Shown here one piece after another: positions 1 to 6,599 of a stretch of 10,853 bases of DNA. Position 1 is the stretch's first letter; each line of letters opens with the position of its first letter. Position numbers and translations under genes: made by a program. This stretch comes from CAYLJJ01 sp964384025 (GTDB taxonomy: Bacteria; Myxococcota_A; Bradymonadia; UBA7976; UBA1532), in the NCBI GenBank assembly GCA_964384025.1, contig CAYLJJ010000148.1, forward strand, positions 1 through 10,853, read 5' to 3'. The notes beneath the pieces were generated by a model. The model had not been told where the DNA came from, ran no database searches, and worked only from the letters and a program-made list of their open reading frames with translations.

Positions 1-353
1 TGCTCCTCAACCAAAGGCTGCGCGCCAAGCTCGATAAGCTCTACAAGCTCAAGCGACGGCAAGGAGAGGGCCTCAGCAATGACGCCCCCCTCTTCATCAG
101 CCGCAACGGCAACCGACTCTCGGCGCGCCAGCTCCGCCACGCCTTCAAGGTCTGGCAAGGACGAGCAGGCATTGAACATCTCTTTAACTTTCATACCCTG
201 AGACATACTGCCTGCACCAACATCTATCGGCAGAGCAAAGACATCCGGCTCACTCAGCGCTTCGCTCGGCACAAATCCATTCTGACTGCTGCGATTTATA
301 CACACCCAACTGAGGAAGACCTGATGCGGTCTATTGAGAGGCTCAACTGCTGA
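1..353 (+). CDS. Tyrosine recombinase/integrase, C-terminal part (5' end outside window)
   Basis: The frame is open from base 3 to the TGA at 351-353, giving 116 residues with no start, so the gene begins left of the window. The fragment covers the second half of a phage-integrase catalytic domain, which cuts and rejoins DNA through a tyrosine intermediate. Visible catalytic residues are the HxxR box in HTLRH (His64 and Arg67 of the fragment), a second histidine in FARHKS (His90) and the nucleophile in AIYTH (Tyr99), nine residues later as is usual for the family. The first catalytic Arg lies upstream of the window. The usual LGH is ARH here, a tolerated change. The gene converges on the minus-strand operon and probably belongs to the same mobile element or to a neighbouring one. 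The family is certain; the element it moves is not identified. Confidence 0.9.
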   Translation, partial: LLNQRLRAKLDKLYKLKRRQGEGLSNDAPLFISRNGNRLSARQLRHAFKVWQGRAGIEHLFNFHTLRHTACTNIYRQSKDIRLTQRFARHKSILTAAIYTHPTEEDLMRSIERLNC

Positions 354-675
354 AGCCGCTGATGCCCGCCCGCTGAAATTTGCCTCACCCATCACCGATG
401 TCATTTTTAGATCCTTCTCGTGGGTAGTTTTGGGATTTTTAGCCCACTCGGAATACGCACCAGGAACCCTCTCTAAAACCGCCTCCTTCTGTGGAGTTTT
501 GACCCTCCCCCCCCTTGGCTCCATGCCTTGGGAAAGCGGCAGTACGATCTGAGGATCTTCGCGCTTATGGGGCGCCTAAGCGCGCGAACTCGCGTGATTT
601 TGTGGAGGCGAATGGCCGCTTTTGAGTATTTGTGGCCATTGAGGGCTCGCTCAAACCTATTAAAATCATTATGGA
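354..675. other. Intergenic stretch between convergent integrase and HTH gene
   Basis: No convincing gene is seen on either strand. It contains a 7-bp perfect inverted repeat, AATGGCC at 611-617 and GGCCATT at 634-640, with a 16-base loop. This could be a weak bidirectional terminator, but there is no clear T-run. A minus-strand frame with an ATG at 522-524 runs leftward through here and antisense to the integrase without a stop. I regard it as an antisense shadow. No tRNA gene or obvious attachment site is visible. Confidence 0.4.
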
Positions 676-1395
676 TTACCCTCCGCGCTCTCCAGAATCT
701 GAGCTCTGATCCTCCATCTTCGCGTCCTGGCCCTCTTCCGCCGCAGGGCGCCTATTTGCCGTGTGCAACTCCTGAGATGTCGAGCGCGAAGAATCTGCTG
801 AGGGGGTTGATGGGGCCATAACCTCATCTGCAGGAGAAGAGATCTCCCCTCGAACCACGGCTCCAGTCCGTTGCGCCCTCAAAGTCTGCTTATGCCGCGT
901 CTGGATTTCTTCCAATGAGAGGGTCGTATGGATCTCTTGGCGTGTATCTGCCCCACCATTGATGAAGTTCTTGAGCCGTATCATCATGTTAAAGTCAGAA
1001 GGACTGTCAAAACGAACACGTCCCTCCTCTAACGACTCCTCAAACCCGCGGAGGTAGGTGTCGATGATCCTTAGCTCATCCTCTTTGCGCAGCGCCATCG
1101 CCGTCGAGCGTGCTTCGAGTACATCGCGCTCAACCTTGGCGTACAGCCGCTCCATCGCCTGTTTTCGACGCCGCGCGCAGTTGTGCGTCTTGGAGTAATG
1201 CGAGATCATCGCCCGCGTGACGCCAAACATATCGGCGACCTCTTTATGCGTCGGGTGATGCACATCGGCGGGTTTGCCATCTGCGCCCATGACGACCTCG
1301 CCATGCACCAGCAGTCGATCTACCTCCACGCGGGGGAAAGCGGGGCCGTCGATCTTCTTCGGGCGTCCGCGCCCACGCTTCTTTGGCTTGGTCAT
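676..1395 (-). CDS. AT-hook/helix-turn-helix DNA-binding protein, small-terminase-like
   Basis: This predicts 239 aa from the ATG at 1393-1395, which shares an ATGA with the stop of the upstream nuclease gene and is preceded by GGGGAGG at a good distance. An alternative start 21 bases upstream has no such support. Residues 6-14 (KRGRGRPKK) form an AT-hook-like basic motif. Residues about 48-70 (HPTHKEVADMFGVTRAMISH) read as a helix-turn-helix. A long charged helical region follows to about residue 125, then a segment around 127-165 (FNMMIRLKNFINGGADTRQE) that resembles the regulatory part of phage small-terminase and phBC6A51-like proteins. The last ~60 residues are Ser/Pro/Glu-rich and probably disordered. 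The likely role is DNA recognition for packaging or regulation. Last gene of the operon. The terminase assignment is inference; DNA binding is well supported. Confidence 0.75.
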   Translation of the reverse strand: MTKPKKRGRGRPKKIDGPAFPRVEVDRLLVHGEVVMGADGKPADVHHPTHKEVADMFGVTRAMISHYSKTHNCARRRKQAMERLYAKVERDVLEARSTAMALRKEDELRIIDTYLRGFEESLEEGRVRFDSPSDFNMMIRLKNFINGGADTRQEIHTTLSLEEIQTRHKQTLRAQRTGAVVRGEISSPADEVMAPSTPSADSSRSTSQELHTANRRPAAEEGQDAKMEDQSSDSGERGG

Positions 1396-1730
1396 CGCCG
1401 CCTCCCCTTCCACCACTCGCTGATGAACTCCAAGAAGTCATCCAAGAGCAGCGTCACCGTGGCTTCAGCCCGATCGTCACGAACAACCGCGATGGGGATC
1501 CGGCCTTTGGGCGCGGCCTCTGCCGCTTGCCTGAGCGCGGCGCGCATGTTGGGCTTCTTGCCGCGCTTTGATTCAATCCAAAAAACAGGGCACTCCACGT
1601 CAGGAACCTCCTTGCCGCTGCGGTATTGAAGGCCACGATAAATCTCGGCCCCTGGCATTACTTCACGGAACCGATGAACAAGGAGCCGTTCAAAGTCATG
1701 CCCTTTCCTCCTTGAATGAAGCCCACTCAT
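1392..1730 (-). CDS. PD-(D/E)XK nuclease, Holliday-junction-resolvase-like
   Basis: This predicts 112 aa. The start ATG (1728-1730) overlaps the stop of the RecB-like gene as ATGA, and its own stop overlaps the next ATG in the same way, indicating translational coupling on both sides. The small size and motif order fit archaeal/phage Hjc-type or VRR-like nucleases: KGHDFERLL with Glu14, VPDVE with Asp44, and IESKRG with Glu53 and Lys55, followed by a basic helix (KKPNMRAALRQAAE). The beta-strand IPIAVVRDD is typical of the core fold. Such enzymes bind and cleave branched DNA as dimers and in phages are used to resolve replication or packaging intermediates. The substrate here is inferred, not shown; a generic endonuclease role is equally possible. 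Confidence 0.82.
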   Translation of the reverse strand: MSGLHSRRKGHDFERLLVHRFREVMPGAEIYRGLQYRSGKEVPDVECPVFWIESKRGKKPNMRAALRQAAEAAPKGRIPIAVVRDDRAEATVTLLLDDFLEFISEWWKGRRR

Positions 1731-2905
1731 ACGGGAATCACCTTGGCAGAGAATCGCTGGGAGAGTTTGCGCTCGGAGATGGCATCCAGCTCAGCGCGGA
1801 GCATGAGGCCCTCCTGTTTGCTGAGCTCCCTCTTTACTTCCTTGACCAAGCCCTCAAGAGCCTTTTTGTCGATGATGGCGACGCGGGAGGCCAACTCCTC
1901 GACCTTCTTACCTGTGACAGAAGAGAGCACACTTAGCGTCTTCTTCAAAGGATAGCTCTTTGAGGCGCTCGTAAGCATTCGATAACGCACGCCATTAAGG
2001 ACCAACTCATCCTTCTCTCTCAGACCGGCTTTGAGCACATCCTCAAGCTCACGTTTGCGTGAATAGAGCAGCTTAGCCAAGTTCGTGACATCTTCACGCT
2101 CTTGAGCCACTGATTCGATGTTTTTTAAATCGTTACACACCTGTCCACGCCCCCCTTTGAGAGCTAAGGCATAGGCATGGCAATTCGTCTGATGATCACA
2201 CCATTGACAGTTGCTGTTGATGTGTGCTGGGAAGCTGCCCGCCTCTTCAGTCATTCTTCCCGTTGTCTCGATGTAGCGTTTGGCAGCCTCAAGCTGATCA
2301 TCACTGCGCTCGGTAGTCAGACGTACGCCATGACGCAGCATGTCAAAGCTCAAGCGCACCTTCTTTGCCCAAGGCCAAAGTTCACGAGCCGCCAAGTGAT
2401 AGATTGACATCTGAAGGCTGTGATCTATCTCTTCACGAGTGAAGAGCATTCTGTTGGTCTTATAATCAATCACTTCAACGGTCTGATCATCAACTCTATC
2501 TACTCGATCAATGAAGCCCAACACATTGAAAGATCCAACCCTCAACTCAAAGCGACGCTCAACAGCCAAGACATCCTGGTGATCAAGAAAGCCCTGCCGA
2601 TTCACAAAGTTTTTCAGGATCTTGATGCCTTCTTCGAACACCCCTGCTCCCGTGAGCCCGCCAGCGCTCCAAGCCTCCTGCCAAAGCTCAAGCGCGCGCT
2701 TCTCAGAGAGCGCATCTTCTCGCTCATTATCCATATGCTCCTGAACTAAGTGCTCAAGTACATCATGAATCGCCTTGCCAAAAAGCAACGGAACACCTGG
2801 ACTCGTGCGTTTCTTGTCAATATAGGACAGTTTAAACGAAAGCGGACACTGCTCAAAACGTGAGAGACGACTGTAGCTCAGATGCTTGTTTTCAAATTTA
2901 GGCAT
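1727..2905 (-). CDS. RecB/Cas4-family exonuclease with Fe-S cluster cysteines
   Basis: This predicts 392 aa from the ATG at 2903-2905, chosen because it overlaps the 53-aa gene's end by 8 bases. An in-frame TTG nine codons upstream lies inside that gene. PD-(D/E)XK motifs in order: YSRLSRFEQCPLSFK (with Cys20), FGKAIHDVLE (His47), VERRFE (Glu116), GFIDRVD (Asp133) and VIDYKT (Asp147, Lys149), then a QxxxY-like helix (QMSIYHLAA). Cys20 together with Cys233, Cys236 and Cys242 (CQWCDHQTNC) matches the four-cysteine Fe-S staple of AddB, Cas4 and RecB-like PDDEXK_1 proteins. The ~140-residue C-terminal extension is helical and lysine-rich (KKTLSVLSSVTGKKVEELAS) and I do not recognise it. Stand-alone proteins of this kind are common in phages, probably as recombination or end-processing exonucleases. 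The paired resolvase gene directly follows. Confidence 0.88.
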   Translation of the reverse strand: MPKFENKHLSYSRLSRFEQCPLSFKLSYIDKKRTSPGVPLLFGKAIHDVLEHLVQEHMDNEREDALSEKRALELWQEAWSAGGLTGAGVFEEGIKILKNFVNRQGFLDHQDVLAVERRFELRVGSFNVLGFIDRVDRVDDQTVEVIDYKTNRMLFTREEIDHSLQMSIYHLAARELWPWAKKVRLSFDMLRHGVRLTTERSDDQLEAAKRYIETTGRMTEEAGSFPAHINSNCQWCDHQTNCHAYALALKGGRGQVCNDLKNIESVAQEREDVTNLAKLLYSRKRELEDVLKAGLREKDELVLNGVRYRMLTSASKSYPLKKTLSVLSSVTGKKVEELASRVAIIDKKALEGLVKEVKRELSKQEGLMLRAELDAISERKLSQRFSAKVIPV

Positions 2906-3059
2906 TGAACGCCCCAAATTTACACTCTCCAAGATTCAAATCATCATAGACCTGGATAGTATTGGTTTGCTTTAAATTATGAGCGAGCGAGGCGATCCGG
3001 TCCTCAACCCACCGCCTGAGAGGTGTGCATCCTGTGGGGGGCTTGCTGTTCAGGCTCAT
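2898..3059 (-). CDS. Small hypothetical protein (53 aa) in the nuclease operon
   Basis: I found this ORF by reading the gap between its neighbours. The ATG at 3057-3059 is preceded by GGGAG with six bases of spacing, a good ribosome-binding site. It runs 53 codons to a TAA at 2898-2900, beginning MSLNSKPPTGCTPLRRW and ending LNLGECKFGAFNA. Its last bases overlap the ATG of the RecB-like nuclease, so translation is probably coupled. It starts 33 bases after the stop of the cysteine-cluster gene. There are two cysteines and no transmembrane segment or recognisable domain. Function is unknown; a small accessory or regulator of the nuclease is one possibility suggested only by position. Support is the ribosome-binding site, the overlap and the way it closes the operon gap. 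Confidence 0.65.
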   Translation of the reverse strand: MSLNSKPPTGCTPLRRWVEDRIASLAHNLKQTNTIQVYDDLNLGECKFGAFNA

Positions 3060-3092
3060 GCTCTTCTCCCAGCGCTCGAGATAAAAATGTCC

Positions 3093-3959
3093 TTACACTG
3101 GGATAGAGCGGGAGACGGTTTTGAGTGGGACCGCAGCGCTGAACTTTTTTTGATTTTTTTCGCTGACCTCAAACGAAGTCACCGTCGCGCCTGGGAAGGC
3201 GGCGGAGATCGCCGCGATCGTAGCCGCGTCACGCAGGCTGAGCTCCTTGCGCTCTTTATGGCCTGTGTACTCAGGGACCAACCAGATCTCGCCAGCGTCG
3301 CAGGCGATGCAGACCTCAGCGTCCAGAGCCTTGAAGGAGGAGATCTCCTCTCTGAGCGCTGAGAGCTGCGTGGCCATAGGCGTTGTAGGGCTCTCAGCTC
3401 GGGAGGTGTCCCTTGGAGGCTGAGCGGGGTGAGGCTGAATCTTGGGCTTGAGAGATCTCGGCTTTGGAGAACGAGGCTTTGGTGGCTTAGGCTCCAGGCG
3501 ATGACCGAAGAGATCCACGCTAAGGGCCCCAGGAGCGCCCACAGGCGCCTCATCGCCTTCGGTTAGTGGGTGGGTGGCCATCTGGTCAAGGATGCGATCA
3601 GGCGCGCTCTGAGGGGTCTTAACGTCGATCCACCGCAATGGAGTCTCACGGGAGATCGTCTCAGGAGGCCCTGAGGTGCCCGTAAACGCATCTTCTTCTC
3701 TAACTGGGGGGTTGGTGACCCCCTGGCCTGAGGATCGCTCAGAGGGGCGCTGTGGCTCTCCTGACGCGGTTGTTGCCGTTTGCCCTCGCGGAGCATTCCG
3801 CTTGAGCCACTCAACGCACATGAGGTGACAAGGAAGGGTACAGGCTCCGCTACGATCATAGTAAAGGCAATGCCTCTTACCAACAGTCACGGCCTTATAA
3901 TCCCTACAACTGAACCCCACCTCTCCAGATGATTGCGCAGATGGCTTACGAATCGCCAT
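3093..3959 (-). CDS. Cysteine-cluster protein with proline/lysine linker, unknown function
   Basis: This predicts 288 aa from the ATG at 3957-3959, which overlaps the end of the 58-aa gene by 14 bases. An upstream in-frame start at 4040 would lie deep inside that gene. The N-terminal module has five closely spaced cysteines (Cys18, Cys31, Cys40, Cys44, Cys48; pattern C-x12-C-x8-C-x3-C-x3-C), ending CHLMCVEWLKRN, which looks like a metal-binding site (Zn or Fe-S). Residues about 55-200 are low complexity, with a PKP-rich stretch (KPPKPRSPKPRSLKPK) around 158-173. A compact C-terminal domain of about 90 residues follows (VCIACDAGEIWLVPEYTGHK, then SLRDAATIAAISAAFPGATV), probably alpha/beta. I do not recognise the family by name. 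Position 5' of two recombination nucleases suggests a nucleic-acid role. Existence is well supported; function is unknown. Confidence 0.75.
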   Translation of the reverse strand: MAIRKPSAQSSGEVGFSCRDYKAVTVGKRHCLYYDRSGACTLPCHLMCVEWLKRNAPRGQTATTASGEPQRPSERSSGQGVTNPPVREEDAFTGTSGPPETISRETPLRWIDVKTPQSAPDRILDQMATHPLTEGDEAPVGAPGALSVDLFGHRLEPKPPKPRSPKPRSLKPKIQPHPAQPPRDTSRAESPTTPMATQLSALREEISSFKALDAEVCIACDAGEIWLVPEYTGHKERKELSLRDAATIAAISAAFPGATVTSFEVSEKNQKKFSAAVPLKTVSRSIPV

Positions 3960-4122
3960 GGTCTGCTTTCTTGGAGTTGTTATTGTAGTGTTCTTCCTCA
4001 AACTCACCATTAGCAGAGAGAAGCCCCCTTGACGCAACATCTAGAATGGCATGAGCGATCAATTCTGAAACAAGCATACGGCGTTCATTAGGTGTTAGGG
4101 TGTTAAATTTATCCCGGTTCAT
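3946..4122 (-). CDS. Small hypothetical protein (58 aa), first gene of minus operon
   Basis: The start is the ATG at 4120-4122, which has a near-perfect Shine-Dalgarno AAGGAGG (4128-4134) five bases upstream. A GTG two codons earlier overlaps that site and is unlikely. The product begins MNRDKFNTLTPNERRMLVSE and is helical and charged in its first 35 residues, with an acidic, asparagine-rich tail; there is no membrane segment. Its stop lies 14 bases inside the cysteine-cluster gene. It is the first gene downstream of the repeat module at 4150-4529, so the operon's promoter and regulation probably lie in that module. Function unknown. Confidence 0.68.
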   Translation of the reverse strand: MNRDKFNTLTPNERRMLVSELIAHAILDVASRGLLSANGEFEEEHYNNNSKKADHGDS

Positions 4123-4127
4123 GAGCA

Positions 4128-4134
4128 CCTCCTT
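4128..4134 (-). promoter_or_regulatory. Strong Shine-Dalgarno site of the minus operon
   Basis: AAGGAGG on the minus strand, five bases before the ATG at 4122. It decides the start of the 58-aa gene against the GTG at 4126-4128. Confidence 0.75.
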
Positions 4135-4149
4135 CTGAGCTGTTGGTCC

Positions 4150-4206
4150 TCATGATAGATAGAGCGGTTCATTCTCAGATACGGGACACCCTCGACTAAA
4201 ACTTGT
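4150..4206. repeat. Diverged leader of repeat module, copy 1
   Basis: This stretch aligns, with perhaps a fifth to a quarter of bases differing, to about 5086-5141. Shared blocks include ACGGGACA, CCTCG and CTAAA. It extends the homology beyond the near-identical 323-bp core up to just before the ribosome-binding site of the 58-aa gene. The contrast between a diverged leader and a nearly identical core implies different constraints or recent homogenisation of the core. I could not pick a confident promoter within it. Confidence 0.6.
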
Positions 4207-4302
4207 CTGACCATAACGAAAACAAGCGAAAGTTACACCTTGAGGAACGCCTAGTTACGGCAAAGTGTTCCCTGGAAAACTTAATAAATTTATAGCCTTA
4301 GA

Positions 4303-4454
4303 CTCAAAGTTACGGAGTTACACTTTTTTTAAGTATGGAATTTATATATGTGAGAGAAAAAAAAGAATATAGAGAAAACGCAATATCGATTTTGTTTTTT
4401 TCTCTATAGGGGCCTATTCCAGCGTTCAAAAAAGCGTAACTCCGTAACTTTGAG
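4303..4454. repeat. 19-bp perfect inverted repeat flanking AT-rich centre
   Basis: CTCAAAGTTACGGAGTTAC at 4303-4321 is the exact reverse complement of 4436-4454. The same pair occurs in copy 2 at 5238-5256 and 6695-6713, now held apart by the IS. Each arm contains two GTTAC pentamers. Between the arms lie TATATA-like sequence, an A8 tract and an 11-bp hairpin. Confidence 0.85.
4368..4408. repeat. 11-bp hairpin inside the GTTAC element
   Basis: TATAGAGAAAA at 4368-4378 pairs with TTTTCTCTATA at 4398-4408 across a 19-base loop. It is conserved unchanged in copy 2. The stem is A/T-rich, so it is more likely a DNA-unwinding or protein-binding feature than a terminator. Confidence 0.6.
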
Positions 4455-4567
4455 GGTTAAGTATTTGGAATCAATAAGGAATACAGGTGTACCATGAGGT
4501 GTAACAAGTTACGGAAGTTACGCTTTTTGGCCTCAAAAGCCTTTGAAATCTCGGCAATGCCCCTCCT

Positions 4568-4617
4568 CGGTCTAGGAAAATCCCTCTCCCTAAACCCCTA
4601 CCATCGGTCTAGGAAAA
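4568..4617. repeat. Degenerate tandem repeat group A
   Basis: CGGTCTAGGAAAA occurs at 4568-4580 and again at 4605-4617, a 37-base period. The intervening bases are C-rich (CCCTCTCCCTAAACCCCTAC), similar to the intervals in groups B and C. Confidence 0.7.
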
Positions 4618-4860
4618 GCGGGCGCAGGTCCAAAAAGGGGCAGGGGCCAAAGAGAGCAAAATCGGCCTGAAGATCGCCCCCTCATTTTGCCCTCCGAAGT
4701 CCTCAATCCTGCTCTCTTGACCGCTAAAAGCTCCTTTTGGAGCCGTCCTCGGATTTGGAGCCCTTCACGCGCCCTTATCAGGACTCAACTTCCGCCTTCG
4801 TGACGACCTCCAGGCGAGCGTTTTGCCCCCCCCAAACAGCCTTGCCCCTTTTCGGGCCTG

Positions 4861-4945
4861 CGTCCGGAAAAGCCCTCTCCCTAAACCCCCCACCATCGGT
4901 CTAGGGAAAGCCCTCCCCTGAAGTCCTATCATCGGTCTAGGAAAA
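4861..4945. repeat. Degenerate tandem repeat group B
   Basis: There are three units starting near 4861, 4897 and 4933 with a 36-base period: a diverged CGTCCGGAAAA, then CGGTCTAGGGAAA and CGGTCTAGGAAAA. The segment CCCTCTCCCTAAACCCC between the first two units is nearly the same as in group A. Confidence 0.7.
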
Positions 4946-5141
4946 GCCATCTCCAGGGACCAGCCCCCGACTCCAGAGCAGTCATTCTGTAAAGCCTATT
5001 AAAAACAGAGATAAGGTGTTTGTTCGCTGTTAGCTTATGCGCTTATCCAAGTCCAAGACGGAGTCTCCCTATGTGGTTAATGTTTATGACTGGTAGATTG
5101 GCTCATTTTTTAGAAACGGGACATCCTCGGCTAAAGATTAC

Positions 5142-5298
5142 CTGACCATAACGAAAACAAGCGGAAGTTACACCTTGAGGAACGCCTAGTTACGGCAAAG
5201 TGTTCCCTGGAAAACTTAATAAATTTATAGCCTTAGACTCAAAGTTACGGAGTTACACTTTTTTTAAGTATGGAATTTATATATGTGAGAGAAAAAAA
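5142..5298. repeat. GTTAC element copy 2, left portion (split by IS)
   Basis: 157 bases match 4207-4364 with one substitution (5164 G for 4229 A) and end in seven A's where the IS begins. The reverse-complement partner arm lies at 6617-6788. With one six-A target duplication removed, the rebuilt copy is 323 bp, exactly the length of copy 1. Confidence 0.9.
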
Positions 5299-5315
5299 CA
5301 ATAGTCCGGCCACTT
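5299..5315 (+). repeat. IS left terminal inverted repeat
   Basis: CAATAGTCCGGCCACTT. It matches the reverse complement of the right end at 13 of 17 positions, with CAATA and TCCGG exact. Confidence 0.8.
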
Positions 5316-5420
5316 CTTGAGGAGGGCCAAATCTGAGCTATTTTTGAAAGGGGGCAGAGGTTAGAGGGGCACCAATGATATTGGGAAGATCTCACACAAC
5401 GCCAAACCAAAGGCGCCCCA

Positions 5421-6599
5421 ATGACTTTCGTCTCCGAGATCCTCGCCCGTTTTGAAGCCCTTGCCAAGCCTCAAAAAAGATTCATGCTAGCGATGTTCTC
5501 GGCATTCTTTGCTTTCAGAGGTCGAGCAAACCGCACAAACCTCCATCGTTATGGGGCTCCGAGTCCGAGAACGCAATACAGACAGGCTCGAAAAGAGTTT
5601 GATTTCGTCAAATTCAATCTGAACTCTCTTAAATCAAGTAACATAGACGGCCATGAACTGGTAGGTGCTATTGATGAATCGTTTATCAAAAAAAGTGGTA
5701 AATATACTGCGGGAATAGGCAAGTTTTGGAGCGGATGTGCGGGACGCCCATTGAAGGGACAATCAATTTCTCTAATTGCCCTCGTCAATCTAACGGATCA
5801 AACAGCATATAGTATCGATGCCAAGCAGATTCCACCTAAGAATGACAAAGAAACACAACTAGAATTTGCAGCTAGGCACTACAATGAGATAAGGAAATCA
5901 CTTCCTGATTCTTTGAAAATCTGGTTAGCTGATGGTGCTTATGCAAAGAAACCATTTGTCGATTGTGTTTGCAGAAATGGCGATATTCTAGTTAGTAAAC
6001 TTCGTAGAGATGCCGCAATGCAACATCTCTATCGTGGTCCTCGTCGTCCTGGACCTGGACGGCCTAAAAAGTATGATGGTAAAGTCATAGTTAATGATAT
6101 TGACCATTGGGTATTCGTTAATGATATCGACAATAGAACATCTATGTTCACAAACAGGTTTTGGCATAACAGCCTCAAGATGGAAATCAGGGTTGTTATG
6201 TTACGGCGGTTTAATAATAAAAAATGGACTCAGGTTCTATTGTTCTCAACTCAACCCGTGATGCCTCCCGAGGAAGTCTATCGACTTTACTCTTCAAGAT
6301 TTCAGATCGAGTTTATTTTCCGTGATGCCAAACAGCACACTGGGCTTGAAGACGCCCAGGTGCGAGATCTCAAGTCTCTCGATTTTCACTTCAACCTCTC
6401 TTTGGCTGCTCTCAACATCCTCCGACTTGAGGAGAGAGAACGAGGTCATTCGGTCATCTCAATCGCTTCTGCAAGGCGAAGAAAACAGAATGAAGACCTT
6501 ATCTTCCGTATTTTTTCAGCCTTGGATATTGAGCCAACTGACCCATTAATTCAGCCACACTTACCCGCGCTCATAGATCACGGACTCATAGCCGCCTGA
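5421..6599 (+). CDS. IS4-type DDE transposase
   Basis: This predicts 392 aa from the ATG at 5421 to the TGA at 6597-6599, 17 bases before the end of the element. It catalyses cut-and-paste movement of the surrounding IS. The catalytic triad is visible: Asp85 in VGAIDESFIKKSGK, Asp171 in IWLADGAYAKK, and Glu297 within the IS4-family signature Y290-x2-R293-x3-E297-x6-K304 (YSSRFQIEFIFRDAK). A beta-rich insertion between the second Asp and the Glu holds a basic PGPGRPKKYDG loop (about 210-220). The length is normal for IS4-type transposases and there is no frameshift or internal stop. It is isolated from the flanking genes and reads in the same direction as the downstream 397-aa gene. Confidence 0.95.
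   Translation: MTFVSEILARFEALAKPQKRFMLAMFSAFFAFRGRANRTNLHRYGAPSPRTQYRQARKEFDFVKFNLNSLKSSNIDGHELVGAIDESFIKKSGKYTAGIGKFWSGCAGRPLKGQSISLIALVNLTDQTAYSIDAKQIPPKNDKETQLEFAARHYNEIRKSLPDSLKIWLADGAYAKKPFVDCVCRNGDILVSKLRRDAAMQHLYRGPRRPGPGRPKKYDGKVIVNDIDHWVFVNDIDNRTSMFTNRFWHNSLKMEIRVVMLRRFNNKKWTQVLLFSTQPVMPPEEVYRLYSSRFQIEFIFRDAKQHTGLEDAQVRDLKSLDFHFNLSLAALNILRLEERERGHSVISIASARRRKQNEDLIFRIFSALDIEPTDPLIQPHLPALIDHGLIAA

Larger units (their letters stand above)
4207..4529. repeat. 323-bp GTTAC-rich inverted-arm element, intact copy 1
   Basis: The element begins CTGACCATAACG and ends AAGTTACGCTTTTTG. The second copy (5142-5298 plus 6617-6788) differs at only two bases (4229 A/G and 4484 C/T) apart from the IS insertion. 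It is built of two inverted arms: a perfect 19-bp inverted repeat at 4303-4321 and 4436-4454, extended inward by matching CTTTTTT and GGAAT blocks, plus a 9-bp outer pair (GTTACACCT at 4232-4240, AGGTGTAAC at 4497-4505). The pentamer GTTAC occurs nine times counting both strands. The centre is AT-rich with an A8 tract (4357-4364). No ORF is present. This architecture resembles iteron-type origins or large operator regions; a MITE-like element is the alternative. Function is inference. Confidence 0.85.
4530..5141. other. Non-coding spacer between the two repeat modules
   Basis: No gene with a credible start, ribosome site or codon pattern is seen over about 600 bases. The left part is C-rich and carries two groups of degenerate tandem repeats (4568-4617 and 4861-4945). 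The right end (from about 5086) is the diverged leader of repeat copy 2. A 61-aa minus-strand open frame over 4765-4950 is mostly a translation of the tandem repeats, and I do not call it a gene. Confidence 0.5.

Noticed and set aside
1..575. Minus-strand frame open from about 575 to base 1, with an ATG at 522-524, as a possible gene
   Set aside because: It is antisense to the integrase, whose catalytic residues are unmistakable. The ATG has no properly spaced ribosome site and the translation shows no known domain; the open frame is explained by codon bias of the integrase strand.
1183..1936. Plus-strand ORFs of 122-148 aa
   Set aside because: They are antisense shadows of the HTH, resolvase and RecB-like genes, whose motifs, overlaps and ribosome sites are clear.
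2979..3362. Plus-strand 127-aa ORF with a CASCGG-like motif
   Set aside because: It lies antisense to the well-supported 53-aa gene and the end of the cysteine-cluster gene, with no ribosome-binding site. The cysteine motif is coincidental.
4207..4529. GTTAC element as a typical MITE
   Set aside because: The outer ends are only loosely inverted, no flanking target duplications were found, and homology continues (diverged) beyond the core into the leader. It is not excluded but is less likely than an origin or regulatory region.
4561..4950. CRISPR array
   Set aside because: The ~36-bp periodicity is suggestive, but there is no constant repeat with variable spacers; the intervals are themselves related C-rich sequence, units are few and diverged, and no cas genes are present. 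The Cas4-like nuclease is of the general RecB type.
4765..4950. 61-aa minus-strand ORF with FPRPM repeats as a real gene
   Set aside because: It is mostly translation of tandem repeat group B, has no ribosome site, and related groups have periods that are not multiples of three.
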